Assembly (NCBI RefSeq): GCF_008929045.1
Contig: NZ_VFAH01000022.1
Coordinates: 25,303 to 89,302, forward strand
Length of the DNA: 64,000 nucleotides
Origin: Noviherbaspirillum aerium
GTDB lineage: Bacteria > Pseudomonadota > Gammaproteobacteria > Burkholderiales > Burkholderiaceae_D
Reading direction: 5' to 3'
The position numbers were made by a program, and so were the translations under genes. Each line of letters begins with the position of its first letter. Within the stretch, counting starts at the first letter, position 1. Shown here piece by piece: positions 26,702-35,420 of the stretch. The notes beneath the pieces are model-generated. The model had not been told where the DNA came from. It ran no database searches and saw only the letters and a program-made list of their open reading frames with translations.

Positions 26702-27862
26702 TCAAAACAGGTCGAGCTGTCCGCCGTCGCGTCCGCCGGCAGCATGGCGGCGTGGCGGGACGGTCACGGGACGCCTGAAGGCGGAATCATCCAGCCTGGC
26801 AAAGCCGTCGGCCCGCTTGTCCAGGCCGAGGCGCATGAGCAGCTTGTCAAAGCGCTGCCGGATCATGTCCGCCCATATGCCTTCGCCGCGCATGCGAGTG
26901 CTGAAATCGGCGTCGTAATCCTTACCGCCGCGCATGTCCCTGATGCGGTTCAGCACGCGTTGCGCCCTTTCCGGGAAATGCGCCTGCAGCCATTGCTGGA
27001 ACAGCGGATTCACTTCCCACGGCAGGCGCAGCACGATGTAACTTGCGCTGACGGCGCCCGCTTCGGCAGAGGCAATCAGAATGCGTTCCAGGTCGGGCTC
27101 GGTAATGAAGGGAATCACCGGCGCAATGCTGACGCCCACCGGGATGCCGGCATCTGTCAGCGTGCGTATCGTGCGCAGCCGTCTGGCGGGCACCGTCGCG
27201 CGCGGCTCCAGCGTGCGCGCAATTGCCGGGTCCAGCGTCGTGATCGTCATTGCCACCACTGCCTGGCGCTTTGCGGCCATCGGCGCCAGCAGGTCGATAT
27301 CGCGCTCCACCAGCGAGGACTTGGTGATCAGCGCCAGCGGATGCTCGCATTCCTGCAGCACTTCCAGGATGCGCCGCGTGAGTTTCAAATCCCGTTCGCA
27401 TGGCTGATAGGCATCGGTGTTGACACCGATGGCAATCGGCTCGGGCACGTAAGAAGACGCCGCCAGCTCGCGCCGCAGCAGTTCCGGCGCGTTCGCCTTG
27501 GCGAAGACTTGCGTCTCGAAGTCGAGACCGGGCGACAGGCCGAGATAGCTGTGCGAAGGCCTGGCGAAGCAATAGATGCATCCATGTTCGCAGCCGCGGT
27601 ACGGATTGAGTGAAACGTTGAACGGAATGTCGGGCGATGCATTGCGTGTCAGGATTGTCTTTGCCTGCTCCTCGAAAATCCGCGTACCCGGCGTGCCCGG
27701 CGGTGCATCGTCATCTTCGCTGCGCCATCCGTCGTCGACGGCCGTGCGCAGCAGCACTTGGTGCCGTCCCTGCAGGTTCGATACCGCTCCGCGTCCCTTG
27801 TGCGGTGTCGGCGCCTGCGGCATCAGGCTCTCATGGTTTGCACCGGCATTCTGCTTGGGCAT
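26702..27862 (-). CDS. radical SAM protein, PA0069 family
   Basis: 386-aa protein with the radical SAM [4Fe-4S] motif CEHGCIYC (pattern CxxxCxxC) after the conserved SLNPYRGC. Further family stretches are GVNTDAYQPCERDLKLTRRILEVL, LITKSSLVERDIDLL and RLPWEVNPLFQQWL. It resembles spore photoproduct lyase-type radical SAM enzymes, but PA0069-family members in Gram-negatives have no proven reaction. The basic N-terminus (MPKQNAGANHESLMPQAPTPHKGRGAVSN) includes the HKGRGA motif typical of this family. It ends in QLDLF. Convergent with the upstream small gene. Confidence 0.9.
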   Translation of the reverse strand: MPKQNAGANHESLMPQAPTPHKGRGAVSNLQGRHQVLLRTAVDDGWRSEDDDAPPGTPGTRIFEEQAKTILTRNASPDIPFNVSLNPYRGCEHGCIYCFARPSHSYLGLSPGLDFETQVFAKANAPELLRRELAASSYVPEPIAIGVNTDAYQPCERDLKLTRRILEVLQECEHPLALITKSSLVERDIDLLAPMAAKRQAVVAMTITTLDPAIARTLEPRATVPARRLRTIRTLTDAGIPVGVSIAPVIPFITEPDLERILIASAEAGAVSASYIVLRLPWEVNPLFQQWLQAHFPERAQRVLNRIRDMRGGKDYDADFSTRMRGEGIWADMIRQRFDKLLMRLGLDKRADGFARLDDSAFRRPVTVPPRRHAAGGRDGGQLDLF

Positions 27863-28222
27863 GGCTACAAGATCACTGTATAAAGATACAGGATGTTACC
27901 CCCTTGGTTTTTAACAGGCAAGGCTGGAAAGGCTCATGGCCTCGGCGAAGCGGGGATGCCACTATGTCAAGAAAATACGGAACTAACAAGGCTTTTGCGT
28001 TTCATACAAAGCCTTGCGATTCAATTAATTTGCTTGCACATGCTTCAACTCCTGCGGGTTTCGCAATTGCAGTCGATGTGCAGTCCACATGCGGTGACAG
28101 GCAGTTGACGAAACATAAGTGGCGGCTCGCCGATAACTTCCCGGTCCGAGTCTGTCATTTCCGATATCGAATCCCCATCGGCAGTTGAACGATACCTAAG
28201 CAACCTGAAAAGGAGATACAAC
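27863..28222. other. intergenic control region
   Basis: About 360 AT-richer bases between two divergent genes (radical SAM on minus, stress protein on plus). It should carry both promoters. AAAAGGAGATACAAC ahead of the stress-protein ATG is a strong ribosome site. I could not assign -35/-10 boxes, and the short open frames here are not convincing. Confidence 0.5.
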
Positions 28223-29914
28223 ATGGCAATCACATCGAAAGACAATTCGGGCATGGTTACGGGCCTCTTCCGCGACCGAGAAAGCGCAGAGCGCGCCTAC
28301 CAGGGCCTTTCCTCGCGCGGCTATACCAAGGACGATATCAATATCGTCATGTCCGACGAAGCAAGAAAGAAACACTTCTCCGGCGGCACGAGCACGGAGC
28401 TGGGCAACAAGGCGGCCGAAGGCGCCGGCATCGGCGGCGCGTTGGGCGGCACGCTCGGCGCAACCCTCGCGGCACTCACCGCTACCGGCACCAGCCTCGC
28501 CCTGCCCGGACTGGGCCTCGTGATCGCCGGTCCGCTGGCAGCGGCAGCCGCGGGCGCCGGCGCCGGTGCGGCAACGGGCGGACTGCTCGGTGCGCTGATC
28601 GGCTGGGGCATTCCGGAAGAGCGTGTCAAGCATTATGAAAGCGGCCTGAAGGAAGGCGGCATTCTGATGGGCGTGAACCCGCGCTCCGACGATGATGCGA
28701 CTTATATCGAAAACCACTGGCGCACCAACCAGGGCGAGCATATCTACCGTCCCGGCAGCAGCAGCTCGCAAACAAGCGGCGATACGGTGGTGGGCGTGTA
28801 TGACAATTATGCCGACGCGCAGAGCACGATCCAGGCGCTCGAAAGCGCAGGCTTCCCGCGCTCCCGGATACAGCTCAATCCCGAGAACGATCTCGATACC
28901 GCCGACACGACGACAGACACTTCCCATGGCTCCGGCGGCGGCATCGGCGGCTTCTTCCGTTCGCTGTTCGGCGGCAATGACGACTACAAGGAACACCATG
29001 ACGTGTATGCCGAATCGGTGCGCCGAGGCAGCTATGTGCTGACCGTTGATGTCAACAGCCAGGATGAAACCGACCGCGCCGCCGACATCATGAACCGCTT
29101 CAATGCGGTCGATGTCGACGAGCGCACCAGCCACTGGAAGAAGCAGGGCTGGAGCGGATACGATGCCAGCGCGCCGCGCTATACCCGTGATCAGATCACG
29201 AGCGAGCGCAGCGCCTATACGTCTACCGCGTCTTCCGCCGCGCTTGGCACTTCGAAGACCGCGGCGACGACCGAGTCATCGCGCATCCCGGTGATCGAGG
29301 AAGAACTCAAGGTCGGCAAGCGCCAGGTGCAACGCGGCGGCGTGCGCGTATTCCAGCGTGTGCGCGAGACTCCGGTGCACGAGTCCGTGCAGCTGCGCGA
29401 GGAGCATGTCAAGGTCGAGCGTCATCCGGTCGACAAGCCGGCAACCGCTGCGGATCTGGCCGCATTCAAGGAAGGTTCTGTCGAGCTGCGCGAGACCGCC
29501 GAGGAAGCAGTGGTTTCCAAGAGCGCGCGTGTGGTCGAGGAAGTCGTGGTCGGCAAGGAAGTGTCGCAGCGCACCGAGCAGATCAACGATACCGTGCGGC
29601 GCACCGATGTTGAAGTCGAGCAGCTGGGTACATCGCGGACAGGTGCCGCAATGACCGATGACGACACCGACTTCCGCCGCCACTGGCAGAGCGCTTATGG
29701 CACGACAGGCGGCCGTTATGAAGACTACGATGCCGCATATCGCTACGGCTCGACGATGGCAGGCAGCGACCGCTACAAGAACTATCAGTGGTCGGATGTC
29801 GAACCGCAGCTGCGCACCGACTGGGAAAGCAGCCATCCGGGCAGCAAATGGGACAAGGTGAAGGATGCGGTACGCTATGGCGCTGAACGCGTGACTGGTT
29901 CCCGCCGCCACTGA
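28223..29914 (+). CDS. stress-type protein: two GSP17M-like domains, glycine zipper, DUF2382
   Basis: 563-aa multidomain protein. Residues about 10-50 (MVTGLFRDRESAERAYQGLSSRGYTKDDINIVM) and 190-220 (VVGVYDNYADAQSTIQALESAGFPRSRIQL) are paired general-stress-protein-17M-like folds. Between them lies a long Gly/Ala zipper (about residues 67-130) that may insert into membranes. Residues about 355-470 form a YsnF/AvaK-type DUF2382 domain (IPVIEEELKVGKRQVQRGGVRV...). The C-terminus has two HWQSAYG / YRYGSTMA / LRTDWESS units. No enzyme motif is seen. Strong SD and a strong intrinsic terminator make it a single-gene unit. It probably acts in envelope or desiccation stress, by family analogy only. 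Confidence 0.82.
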   Translation: MAITSKDNSGMVTGLFRDRESAERAYQGLSSRGYTKDDINIVMSDEARKKHFSGGTSTELGNKAAEGAGIGGALGGTLGATLAALTATGTSLALPGLGLVIAGPLAAAAAGAGAGAATGGLLGALIGWGIPEERVKHYESGLKEGGILMGVNPRSDDDATYIENHWRTNQGEHIYRPGSSSSQTSGDTVVGVYDNYADAQSTIQALESAGFPRSRIQLNPENDLDTADTTTDTSHGSGGGIGGFFRSLFGGNDDYKEHHDVYAESVRRGSYVLTVDVNSQDETDRAADIMNRFNAVDVDERTSHWKKQGWSGYDASAPRYTRDQITSERSAYTSTASSAALGTSKTAATTESSRIPVIEEELKVGKRQVQRGGVRVFQRVRETPVHESVQLREEHVKVERHPVDKPATAADLAAFKEGSVELRETAEEAVVSKSARVVEEVVVGKEVSQRTEQINDTVRRTDVEVEQLGTSRTGAAMTDDDTDFRRHWQSAYGTTGGRYEDYDAAYRYGSTMAGSDRYKNYQWSDVEPQLRTDWESSHPGSKWDKVKDAVRYGAERVTGSRRH

Positions 29915-29968
29915 TCGATTGATCCATCGATCGACAGGCTGATTCGCGTCGCACAGGCGCGATCCAAG

Positions 29969-30001
29969 AGGCTGTATGCTGACAGGCATGCAGCCTTTTT
30001 T
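29969..30001 (+). terminator. rho-independent terminator after the stress protein gene
   Basis: An 11-bp stem AGGCTGTATGC / GCATGCAGCCT (one G-U pair), loop TGACAG, then six T. Another palindrome, GATCGAT..ATCGATC, lies just after the stop codon. Confidence 0.85.
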
Positions 30002-30030
30002 CATGCGCGCAAGACAATGGATCGAATCGA

Positions 30031-30453
30031 ATGAGAATTGCAACATCCTGCGGGACACTGATCATCAAGAAGCGGGGAGTGATTCTTCTCTGTCACGTCA
30101 CCGGCACCCAGCACTGGGACATTCCCAAGGGACTCCAGGACCCCGGTGAGACGCCGCTAGGCGCGGCGGTGCGCGAACTGCATGAAGAGACCGGGCTGGC
30201 ATTCTCGCCCGACCGCTTTGTCGATCTTGGCCCTTTCTCCTATCGCAGGGACAAGCAGTTGCATTTGTTCCGGGTGGACGCGCCCGATGACTTCGACGAT
30301 CTCGGCCACCTGATCTGTACCAGCCATTTCATGCACCACGTCACCGGAGAGCCCACGCCGGAAATGGATGGTTTCTGCTGGGCCACGCGTGACGAGATCA
30401 GAACGCTGTGCTGGCCGCGCATGGCGGGCTTGCTGCTCAAGCTCGATTGGTGA
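30031..30453 (+). CDS. NUDIX hydrolase
   Basis: 140-aa nucleotide-diphosphate-X hydrolase. The full Nudix box runs from Gly34 to Leu56: G-x5-E40-x7-R48-E49-L-H-E52-E53-T-G-L. Glu residues 52 and 53 should bind Mg2+. The flanking CHVTGTQHWDIPKG and PEMDGFCWATRDEIRTL resemble the 8-oxo-dGTP / diadenosine-polyphosphate class (WDIPKG), but substrate cannot be assigned. No clear SD precedes the ATG. Single gene after a strong terminator. Confidence 0.92.
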   Translation: MRIATSCGTLIIKKRGVILLCHVTGTQHWDIPKGLQDPGETPLGAAVRELHEETGLAFSPDRFVDLGPFSYRRDKQLHLFRVDAPDDFDDLGHLICTSHFMHHVTGEPTPEMDGFCWATRDEIRTLCWPRMAGLLLKLDW

Positions 30454-30543
30454 GGCTGCGTTCCTGCCGGACCGTATCGACAAGTTCCATGTGCAGGGGC
30501 TTGAATATCGTCTGGTCCAGTCAACAGGAAAGCGTTCTTAGCT

Positions 30544-30673
30544 GTGCTTGACAAGCTGCTGTTCGGTCGGGGTCCGGATCCGCGCCTGCGGTGCTTGGCG
30601 TACGGCTGTACGGGTGCACTCTCTCACCTCAATGCACCGCAACTCTGAACCGCTCGTGACGCCTGTCAAACAC
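30544..30673 (+). repeat. family D repeat, copy 2
   Basis: A 130-bp element with ends GTGCTTGAC / GTCAAACAC, matching the copy at 7562-7681 in internal blocks (AAGCTGCTG, TCCGGATC, CGTACG, CGCTCGTGAC). No open frame supports a protein. The rest of the stretch up to 30814 holds nothing recognised. Confidence 0.5.
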
Positions 30674-30814
30674 GGTCTGGTCCCGCAACGCATAACGTGC
30701 CTCCGCACTCCCGAACGAAGTGTGAACAGTCGCCAAGGAAGCGCCGGAATCACAGGCGTAGTACGGCAGACGCCTTGCCGCCGGGAGCGGCGGCAAGGTA
30801 TTGCTGTTTCAGGA

Positions 30815-31183
30815 TCATCCGGCATCGTCCGATTTCGGCACCGCGCGGTCCATGGACTTTTCCAGGCGAGCCGGAGCACTGCCATCCGATTCTTTTCCGG
30901 CTGACTGCGCCACCGCCTCGGACGGCTTCACGCCCGACAGGCCGACACTCTCATCCGTCTGCATCTGCCCCACATGTCGGGCCTGGTCGGACTGCTGGTC
31001 GAAATTTTGTTCCTCCGCAATCGAGAAACGGCCATCTTCCGAACCGTCGTCCGACGACTGGGAAAGCGACGGCGCGGACTGCATGGACTGATCGGACTGC
31101 TCCGGCTGCATATCCTGCGCTTGCCCCGAGAATCTGCCGGAAGGGTTTTTTGCTGCATCCTGTGAAGGCTGGCTGTTTGCCAT
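30815..31183 (-). CDS. hydrophilic, probably disordered protein (122 aa)
   Basis: Not recognised. The product is rich in Ser, Gln, Asp, Glu and Ala with almost no hydrophobic residues (MANSQPSQDAAKNPSGRF...), so it should be unfolded, in the manner of hydrophilin-type stress proteins. A consensus AAGGAGATTCATC-ATG ribosome site makes the gene convincing. It is divergent from the thioredoxin-like gene. A similar-looking small acidic protein is encoded at 47904-48104. Confidence 0.65.
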   Translation of the reverse strand: MANSQPSQDAAKNPSGRFSGQAQDMQPEQSDQSMQSAPSLSQSSDDGSEDGRFSIAEEQNFDQQSDQARHVGQMQTDESVGLSGVKPSEAVAQSAGKESDGSAPARLEKSMDRAVPKSDDAG

Positions 31184-31358
31184 GATGAATCTCCTTTTTC
31201 AATCGATGTCTGACGAGAAGGAATGAACATGCTTTCAACATCTGAACCTGCGCTGCCCCATTAGTTGCAAGCAGTCCGGGAGGCTTTGCGGGGAGCGCGG
31301 CGAGCATGCCTGGCGGATCGGAGATAATTGGCATATCGATATCGGAAAGGAAACAGAC

Positions 31359-31691
31359 ATGGCAATGAACCATACCTTCGCAACGGTCGAACCCGGGCGC
31401 GACGAGATTGATGCCCTGCAAGAACCGACGGTGGTTGAATTCGGGACCGACTGGTGCGGGTTCTGCCGCGCGGCCCAGCCTCTGCTTGAAACGGCTTTTG
31501 CCGGTCATCCTGCCGTCAGGCATATCAAGGTGGAAGATGGTCCCGGACGGCGGCTCGGCCGTTCATTTCGAGTAAAACTCTGGCCAACACTGATTTTCAT
31601 GAAGAACGGCGCCGAAGTGGCAAGGCTGGTGCGTCCGGCCGATACGAATGCAATCCGGCAGGCGCTGGAGCAGATCGACTCAAAGGGATAG
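31359..31691 (+). CDS. thioredoxin-like protein
   Basis: 110-aa protein with a thioredoxin fold and active site WCGFC (Cys33, Cys36) in EFGTDWCGFCRAAQPLL. The cis-Pro segment reads KLWPTLIFMKNG. The active-site dipeptide GF instead of GP indicates a divergent thioredoxin, not TrxA. It has no signal peptide, so it acts in the cytosol as a disulfide reductase or peroxidase partner. AAAGGAAACAG precedes the ATG. Single gene. Confidence 0.9.
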   Translation: MAMNHTFATVEPGRDEIDALQEPTVVEFGTDWCGFCRAAQPLLETAFAGHPAVRHIKVEDGPGRRLGRSFRVKLWPTLIFMKNGAEVARLVRPADTNAIRQALEQIDSKG

Positions 31692-31978
31692 CCGTATAGT
31701 CATTCAGGCCTGGCCGGACGGCGGCCCGCGGAGCGGGCGCCAATTGCGGTGCGCGGACACGGGCAGATACGGAGTTTTCCCCAATGCCGTCCTTGCCTTT
31801 TCGGCCCGCACGCCAGGTGCCGCAGATTCCGGGTGGTCGCGCCGACATCAATGGTTGTGGTTTATGCCATTGATGAATAAACTTGCATGTCTGAAATATT
31901 TCCTTAATTCTCACCTGCGCGGCCATCTCCAGGGCAAGCCATGCCCGGCGTACCGCGACGGCTCACCTGGAGTATCCG

Positions 31979-33292
31979 ATGGCAGAATCCTTTTTCCCTA
32001 AATGGCGGCTCAGGCAAGGCACGGCCGACGGCCTGGGCCCCGTAATCAACACCGATGAGCGTCTGCCATGGCCGCAGATGTGCGCCATGGGACTGCAGCA
32101 TGTGGTCGCCATGTTCGGCGCCACGGTGCTGGCTCCGCTGCTGATGGGTTTCGATCCAAATCTCGCGATCTTCATGTCCGGTATCGGCACGCTGCTGTTT
32201 TTCGTCTTTGTCGGCGGGCGGGTGCCGAGTTACCTCGGATCGAGCTTTGCCTTCATCGGTCTTGTGATCGCGGTGACCGGCTATACCGGCAGCGGCCCCA
32301 ATCCCAATATCGGTGTTGCGCTGGGAGGCATCATCGCCTGCGGCGCCCTCTACACCCTGATCGGCCTGCTGGTGGCGGCGGTCGGCACCGACTGGATCGA
32401 AAGGCTGATGCCGCCCGTCGTGACCGGCGCGGTGGTGGCCGTCATCGGCTTGAATCTCGCGCCTATCGCCGTCAAGGGCGTGGTGGCCAATAATTTCGAT
32501 GCCTGGATGGCCCTGGTGACCATTCTCTGCGTTGGCGGCGTGGCCGTCTTCACGCGCGGCATGACCCAGCGCCTGCTGATCCTGATCGGACTGCTGCTGG
32601 CCTATGTCATCTATGCGGTGCTGACCAACGGCGCCGGGCTGGGCAAGCCGATCGACTTCGGCGTTGTCGCCAGCGCGCCATGGTTCGGCATGCCGAAGTT
32701 CGTAGCGCCGGTATTCAAGGCCGATGCGATGGGCCTGCTGGCACCGGTCGCCATCATCCTGGTCGCGGAAAATCTCGGCCATATCAAGGCGGTCAGCGCA
32801 ATGACGGGCAAGAACCTGGACCGCTACATGGGCCGCGCCTTCATCGGCGACGGCGTCGCCACCATGATCTCGGGCGGCGCCGGCGGCACCGGCGTCACCA
32901 CCTATGCCGAAAACATCGGTGTCATGGCCGTGACCCGCATTTATTCGACGCTGGTTTTCGTTATCGCCGCGGTCGTGGCGCTCATTCTCGGCTTCTCGCC
33001 GAAATTCGGCGCGGTCATCCAGACCATTCCCGGCGCGGTGCTGGGCGGTGTCTCGATCGTAGTCTTCGGCCTGATCGCGGTTGCGGGCGCACGCATATGG
33101 GTAGAGAACAAGGTGGATTTTTCAGATAACCGCAACCTGATCGTCGCGGCTGTCACGCTGGTGCTCGGCGCCGGCGATTTCACCCTGAAGCTCGGCCAGT
33201 TCGCGCTCGGCGGCATCGGCACCGCCACCTTCGGCGCCATCATCCTGTACGCCATTCTTTCCGCGGCAGGCGAACGCAAGGCGCGCGGCTGA
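31979..33292 (+). CDS. NCS2 uracil/xanthine-type permease (UraA/RutG-like)
   Basis: 437-aa inner-membrane nucleobase:cation symporter with about 14 helices. It carries the NCS2 substrate-site glutamates in VAENLGHIKAVSAMTG and TTYAENIGVMAVTRIYS, and the conserved GGRVPSYLGSSFAFIG. The closest resemblance is to uracil permeases (UraA, RutG). Purine specificity is less likely, since the QH motif of xanthine carriers is not evident. GGAG lies about 9 bases before the ATG. upp, the uracil salvage phosphoribosyltransferase, is in the same window at 48.2 kb but not linked. Confidence 0.88.
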   Translation: MAESFFPKWRLRQGTADGLGPVINTDERLPWPQMCAMGLQHVVAMFGATVLAPLLMGFDPNLAIFMSGIGTLLFFVFVGGRVPSYLGSSFAFIGLVIAVTGYTGSGPNPNIGVALGGIIACGALYTLIGLLVAAVGTDWIERLMPPVVTGAVVAVIGLNLAPIAVKGVVANNFDAWMALVTILCVGGVAVFTRGMTQRLLILIGLLLAYVIYAVLTNGAGLGKPIDFGVVASAPWFGMPKFVAPVFKADAMGLLAPVAIILVAENLGHIKAVSAMTGKNLDRYMGRAFIGDGVATMISGGAGGTGVTTYAENIGVMAVTRIYSTLVFVIAAVVALILGFSPKFGAVIQTIPGAVLGGVSIVVFGLIAVAGARIWVENKVDFSDNRNLIVAAVTLVLGAGDFTLKLGQFALGGIGTATFGAIILYAILSAAGERKARG

Positions 33293-33416
33293 AGAACCTG
33301 CGCCCGCCCGGGCCGCGACGGCATCGGGCGGGCATGCTATGCTCATCGGCCTCCATGGTCTTGCCGATGCGGCTTTTGCAGCTTATGTGGCTTATGCGGC
33401 TTGGAGGACCTATCGA

Positions 33417-33486
33417 AATGCCGCTTGCGGCGTTGCACCTCCTTGCCGTGCATCCGTACAGTCTTCATCGGCGCGCCTTGCTATCG
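33417..33486 (+). repeat. family C repeat, copy 2
   Basis: About 70 bases aligning with copy 1: AATGCCGCTTGC, GTTGCACCTCCTTGCC, GTACAGTCTTCATCGG, GCCTTG. Inverted ends are degraded. It lies between the permease and DUF2272 genes. Confidence 0.6.
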
Positions 33487-33506
33487 TCATCTTGACAGGC
33501 CCTCCC

Positions 33507-34526
33507 ATGCGTTACCCGTCCATTCTGCCCATTCTGCGCTTCACCGCCGCCGTCATCCTTGCGCCCATCTTCACTGGGGCCAACGCGCATGCCCGCGCAT
33601 GCCCGCATTCCGGACCGCCCTCGGCGATGGCGATGCGGCTGGCGGCCGTCGCCGACAGGGAATACCGGGAATTCAACGGCCATCGCATCGATGACGACGG
33701 CACATTGCTGCGTTTCGGCTCCATGGAGTCCGAATCGGAGCTTCTTCATGACCCCGACACCGGAGCAAGTGCGCGAGACCGGCCCGGACGCTACGCCTGG
33801 CGTCGCGTGTGGGAATATTGGGTGGCGCTCGGCGAGCATGTTCACGGCGAGCCGTGGCACCGCAAGCTGATCTTCGTGCCCGGCCTGCTCGACGATGCGC
33901 ACAGCAGCGCTCGCGCGAAGGAACGCGAACTCGCAAGCCTGCTGCCGGATGCGGCGGCGGAAGGCGAGGGCGAGGCCCAATCAGCCTTGCGTCAAGCGCT
34001 GGTGCGTGCGGCGCTCAACGATTCACCATGGTCGGCGGCATTCATCTCCTACCTGATGCACCAGGCGGGATTGAGCGATGCGCAGTTCAGGTATTCGGCA
34101 ACGCATTCCGATTACATCAAGGCAGCCTTCGCCGACGATCCGGCATATGCCTATCGCGCCTGCGATCCTGCGCTCACCCGTCCGCGCATCGGCGACCTCT
34201 TGTGCTATTCGCGCGGCAATCGACCGCTTCGGCGCTTCGCCGATTGGCAGGAAGCGGTGCGAGGCGAGCACTTCATCACGGCGTCGCATTGCGAAGTGGT
34301 GGTTGATGTGAACCGGTCCGCACGCAAGATCGACACCGTCGGCGGCAATGTGCTGCAATCCGTCGCGCGCCGCAAGCTGCGACTGAACGAAGCCGAGGTC
34401 CTGTCCGGCAATCACAGCCCGCTGCAGTTCGAACCCGAGGATGAGACGGCCTGCCTGGTGCGAAAAAAATGCCGCCGGCAGAATGTCAATCTCCAGTACT
34501 GGAGCGTCCTGCTGCAACTCAAGTGA
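33507..34526 (+). CDS. DUF2272-domain exported protein
   Basis: 339-aa protein. The ATG at 33507 opens a signal peptide (MRYPSILPILRFTAAVILAPIFTGANA); the longer open frame runs into the repeat and lacks sense. The body matches the DUF2272 pattern: NDSPWSAAFISYLMHQAGL, FRYSATHSDYIKAAF, RPRIGDLLCYSRG, ITASHCEVVVDV and GGNVLQSVARRKLRL. These suggest an NlpC/P60-like papain fold with Cys/His residues, so a cell-wall or peptide hydrolase role is possible but unproven. A family A repeat follows within 20 bases of the stop. Confidence 0.8.
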   Translation: MRYPSILPILRFTAAVILAPIFTGANAHARACPHSGPPSAMAMRLAAVADREYREFNGHRIDDDGTLLRFGSMESESELLHDPDTGASARDRPGRYAWRRVWEYWVALGEHVHGEPWHRKLIFVPGLLDDAHSSARAKERELASLLPDAAAEGEGEAQSALRQALVRAALNDSPWSAAFISYLMHQAGLSDAQFRYSATHSDYIKAAFADDPAYAYRACDPALTRPRIGDLLCYSRGNRPLRRFADWQEAVRGEHFITASHCEVVVDVNRSARKIDTVGGNVLQSVARRKLRLNEAEVLSGNHSPLQFEPEDETACLVRKKCRRQNVNLQYWSVLLQLK

Positions 34527-34542
34527 AGACGGAACGGAGCAG

Positions 34543-34691
34543 AGAGCGGATTGCGGGCGGGTGTACGGTCGCCTTGGCGTGACCGAGGGCCGCGTTGTTC
34601 GTCGCTGGTGTGTCCCGCCATACGCCTCCTTCTGCCTTGTCCTTCATCCCAAGGCAAACCGATTCTTCCATGCACCCACCTGCAATCCGCT
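34543..34691 (+). repeat. family A repeat, copy 3
   Basis: About 149 bp with ends AGAGCGGATTGCGGG / CACCTGCAATCCGCT and the family core (GTTCGTCGCTGGTGTG, CCCAAGGCAAACCGATTCTTCCATG). It lies just downstream of the DUF2272 gene. Confidence 0.75.
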
Positions 34692-34762
34692 ACAGGCGTC
34701 ATCATGAAGCGATATTGCTCAGGCTCATATTGTTCGTCGTCCAGGACTCCATACTTGTCTTC

Positions 34763-35065
34763 ATGAATATCAATAAAATGGTCCAGGAAGTGCTGAGCGA
34801 AGCGGCGATCGAGCTGCTCGACACGCTTGCCGCACACACCATTGTGGCCGCCCCGCAGCAACGCTCCTCGCTTACCTTCATGCCGGTCGACGCGGACGAC
34901 TGGAACGCGACCATGCTGCTGATGCGCGAGATTTTCGAGGCCGAAGTCCTGCTGTCGGGCGACACTGAATGGCTGAGCTTTCGCATACTGCAGGCGTACG
35001 GCGTGCGAGACGGCCAGCTCGCCTACCAGTTCACGCCCGTCTTTGCGCAGGCACTGGCTGCATGA
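34763..35065 (+). CDS. hypothetical protein (100 aa)
   Basis: Not recognised. MNINKMVQEVLSEAAIELLDTLAAHTIVAAP...DADDWNATMLLMREIFEAEVLLSGDTEWLSFRILQAYGVRDGQLAYQFTPVFAQALAA is acidic and mostly helical, without signal peptide. The start is uncertain because the ATG has no good SD and the frame is open further upstream. Family A repeats flank it closely on both sides (34691 and 35083). Confidence 0.55.
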   Translation: MNINKMVQEVLSEAAIELLDTLAAHTIVAAPQQRSSLTFMPVDADDWNATMLLMREIFEAEVLLSGDTEWLSFRILQAYGVRDGQLAYQFTPVFAQALAA

Positions 35066-35082
35066 CGCGTAATTGCGCGCAA

Positions 35083-35220
35083 TAGAGCGGAGTGCGGGTG
35101 GATATAACGCCGGCTCGGTCTGCGTTGGGCGCATCGCATCGCAGCGCAGCGTTGTCGTCGCTGGTATCGTCCTTCCCGGAACAAACGAATGCTTTCTTGC
35201 AGCCATCCGCAATGCGCTCC
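35083..35220 (+). repeat. family A repeat, copy 4
   Basis: About 138 bp with ends TAGAGCGGAGTGCGGGTGG / CCATCCGCAATGCGCTC. The core is more diverged than in other copies but still shows CTCGGTCTGCGTTGGGCGCATC and GTTGTCGTCGCTGG. Only 17 bases separate it from the preceding stop codon. Confidence 0.7.
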
Positions 35221-35420
35221 AAAAATTTCCTCGAGATGTTGACGGCATGACAGCAAGTTTTGACGCCATGTTGAAAGCACGTTCGACGGTGTTGCCGTAT
35301 TGCTTTTCTCCCATGCAAGCCGAGTCGGCTTGTTGAACATTTTTGTTACAGAAATGGTTCTGAAATCGGTCTTACAATAGCCCCCGTTAATGTCGGCGAA
35401 CGACTTCATAAAAACGAAAA

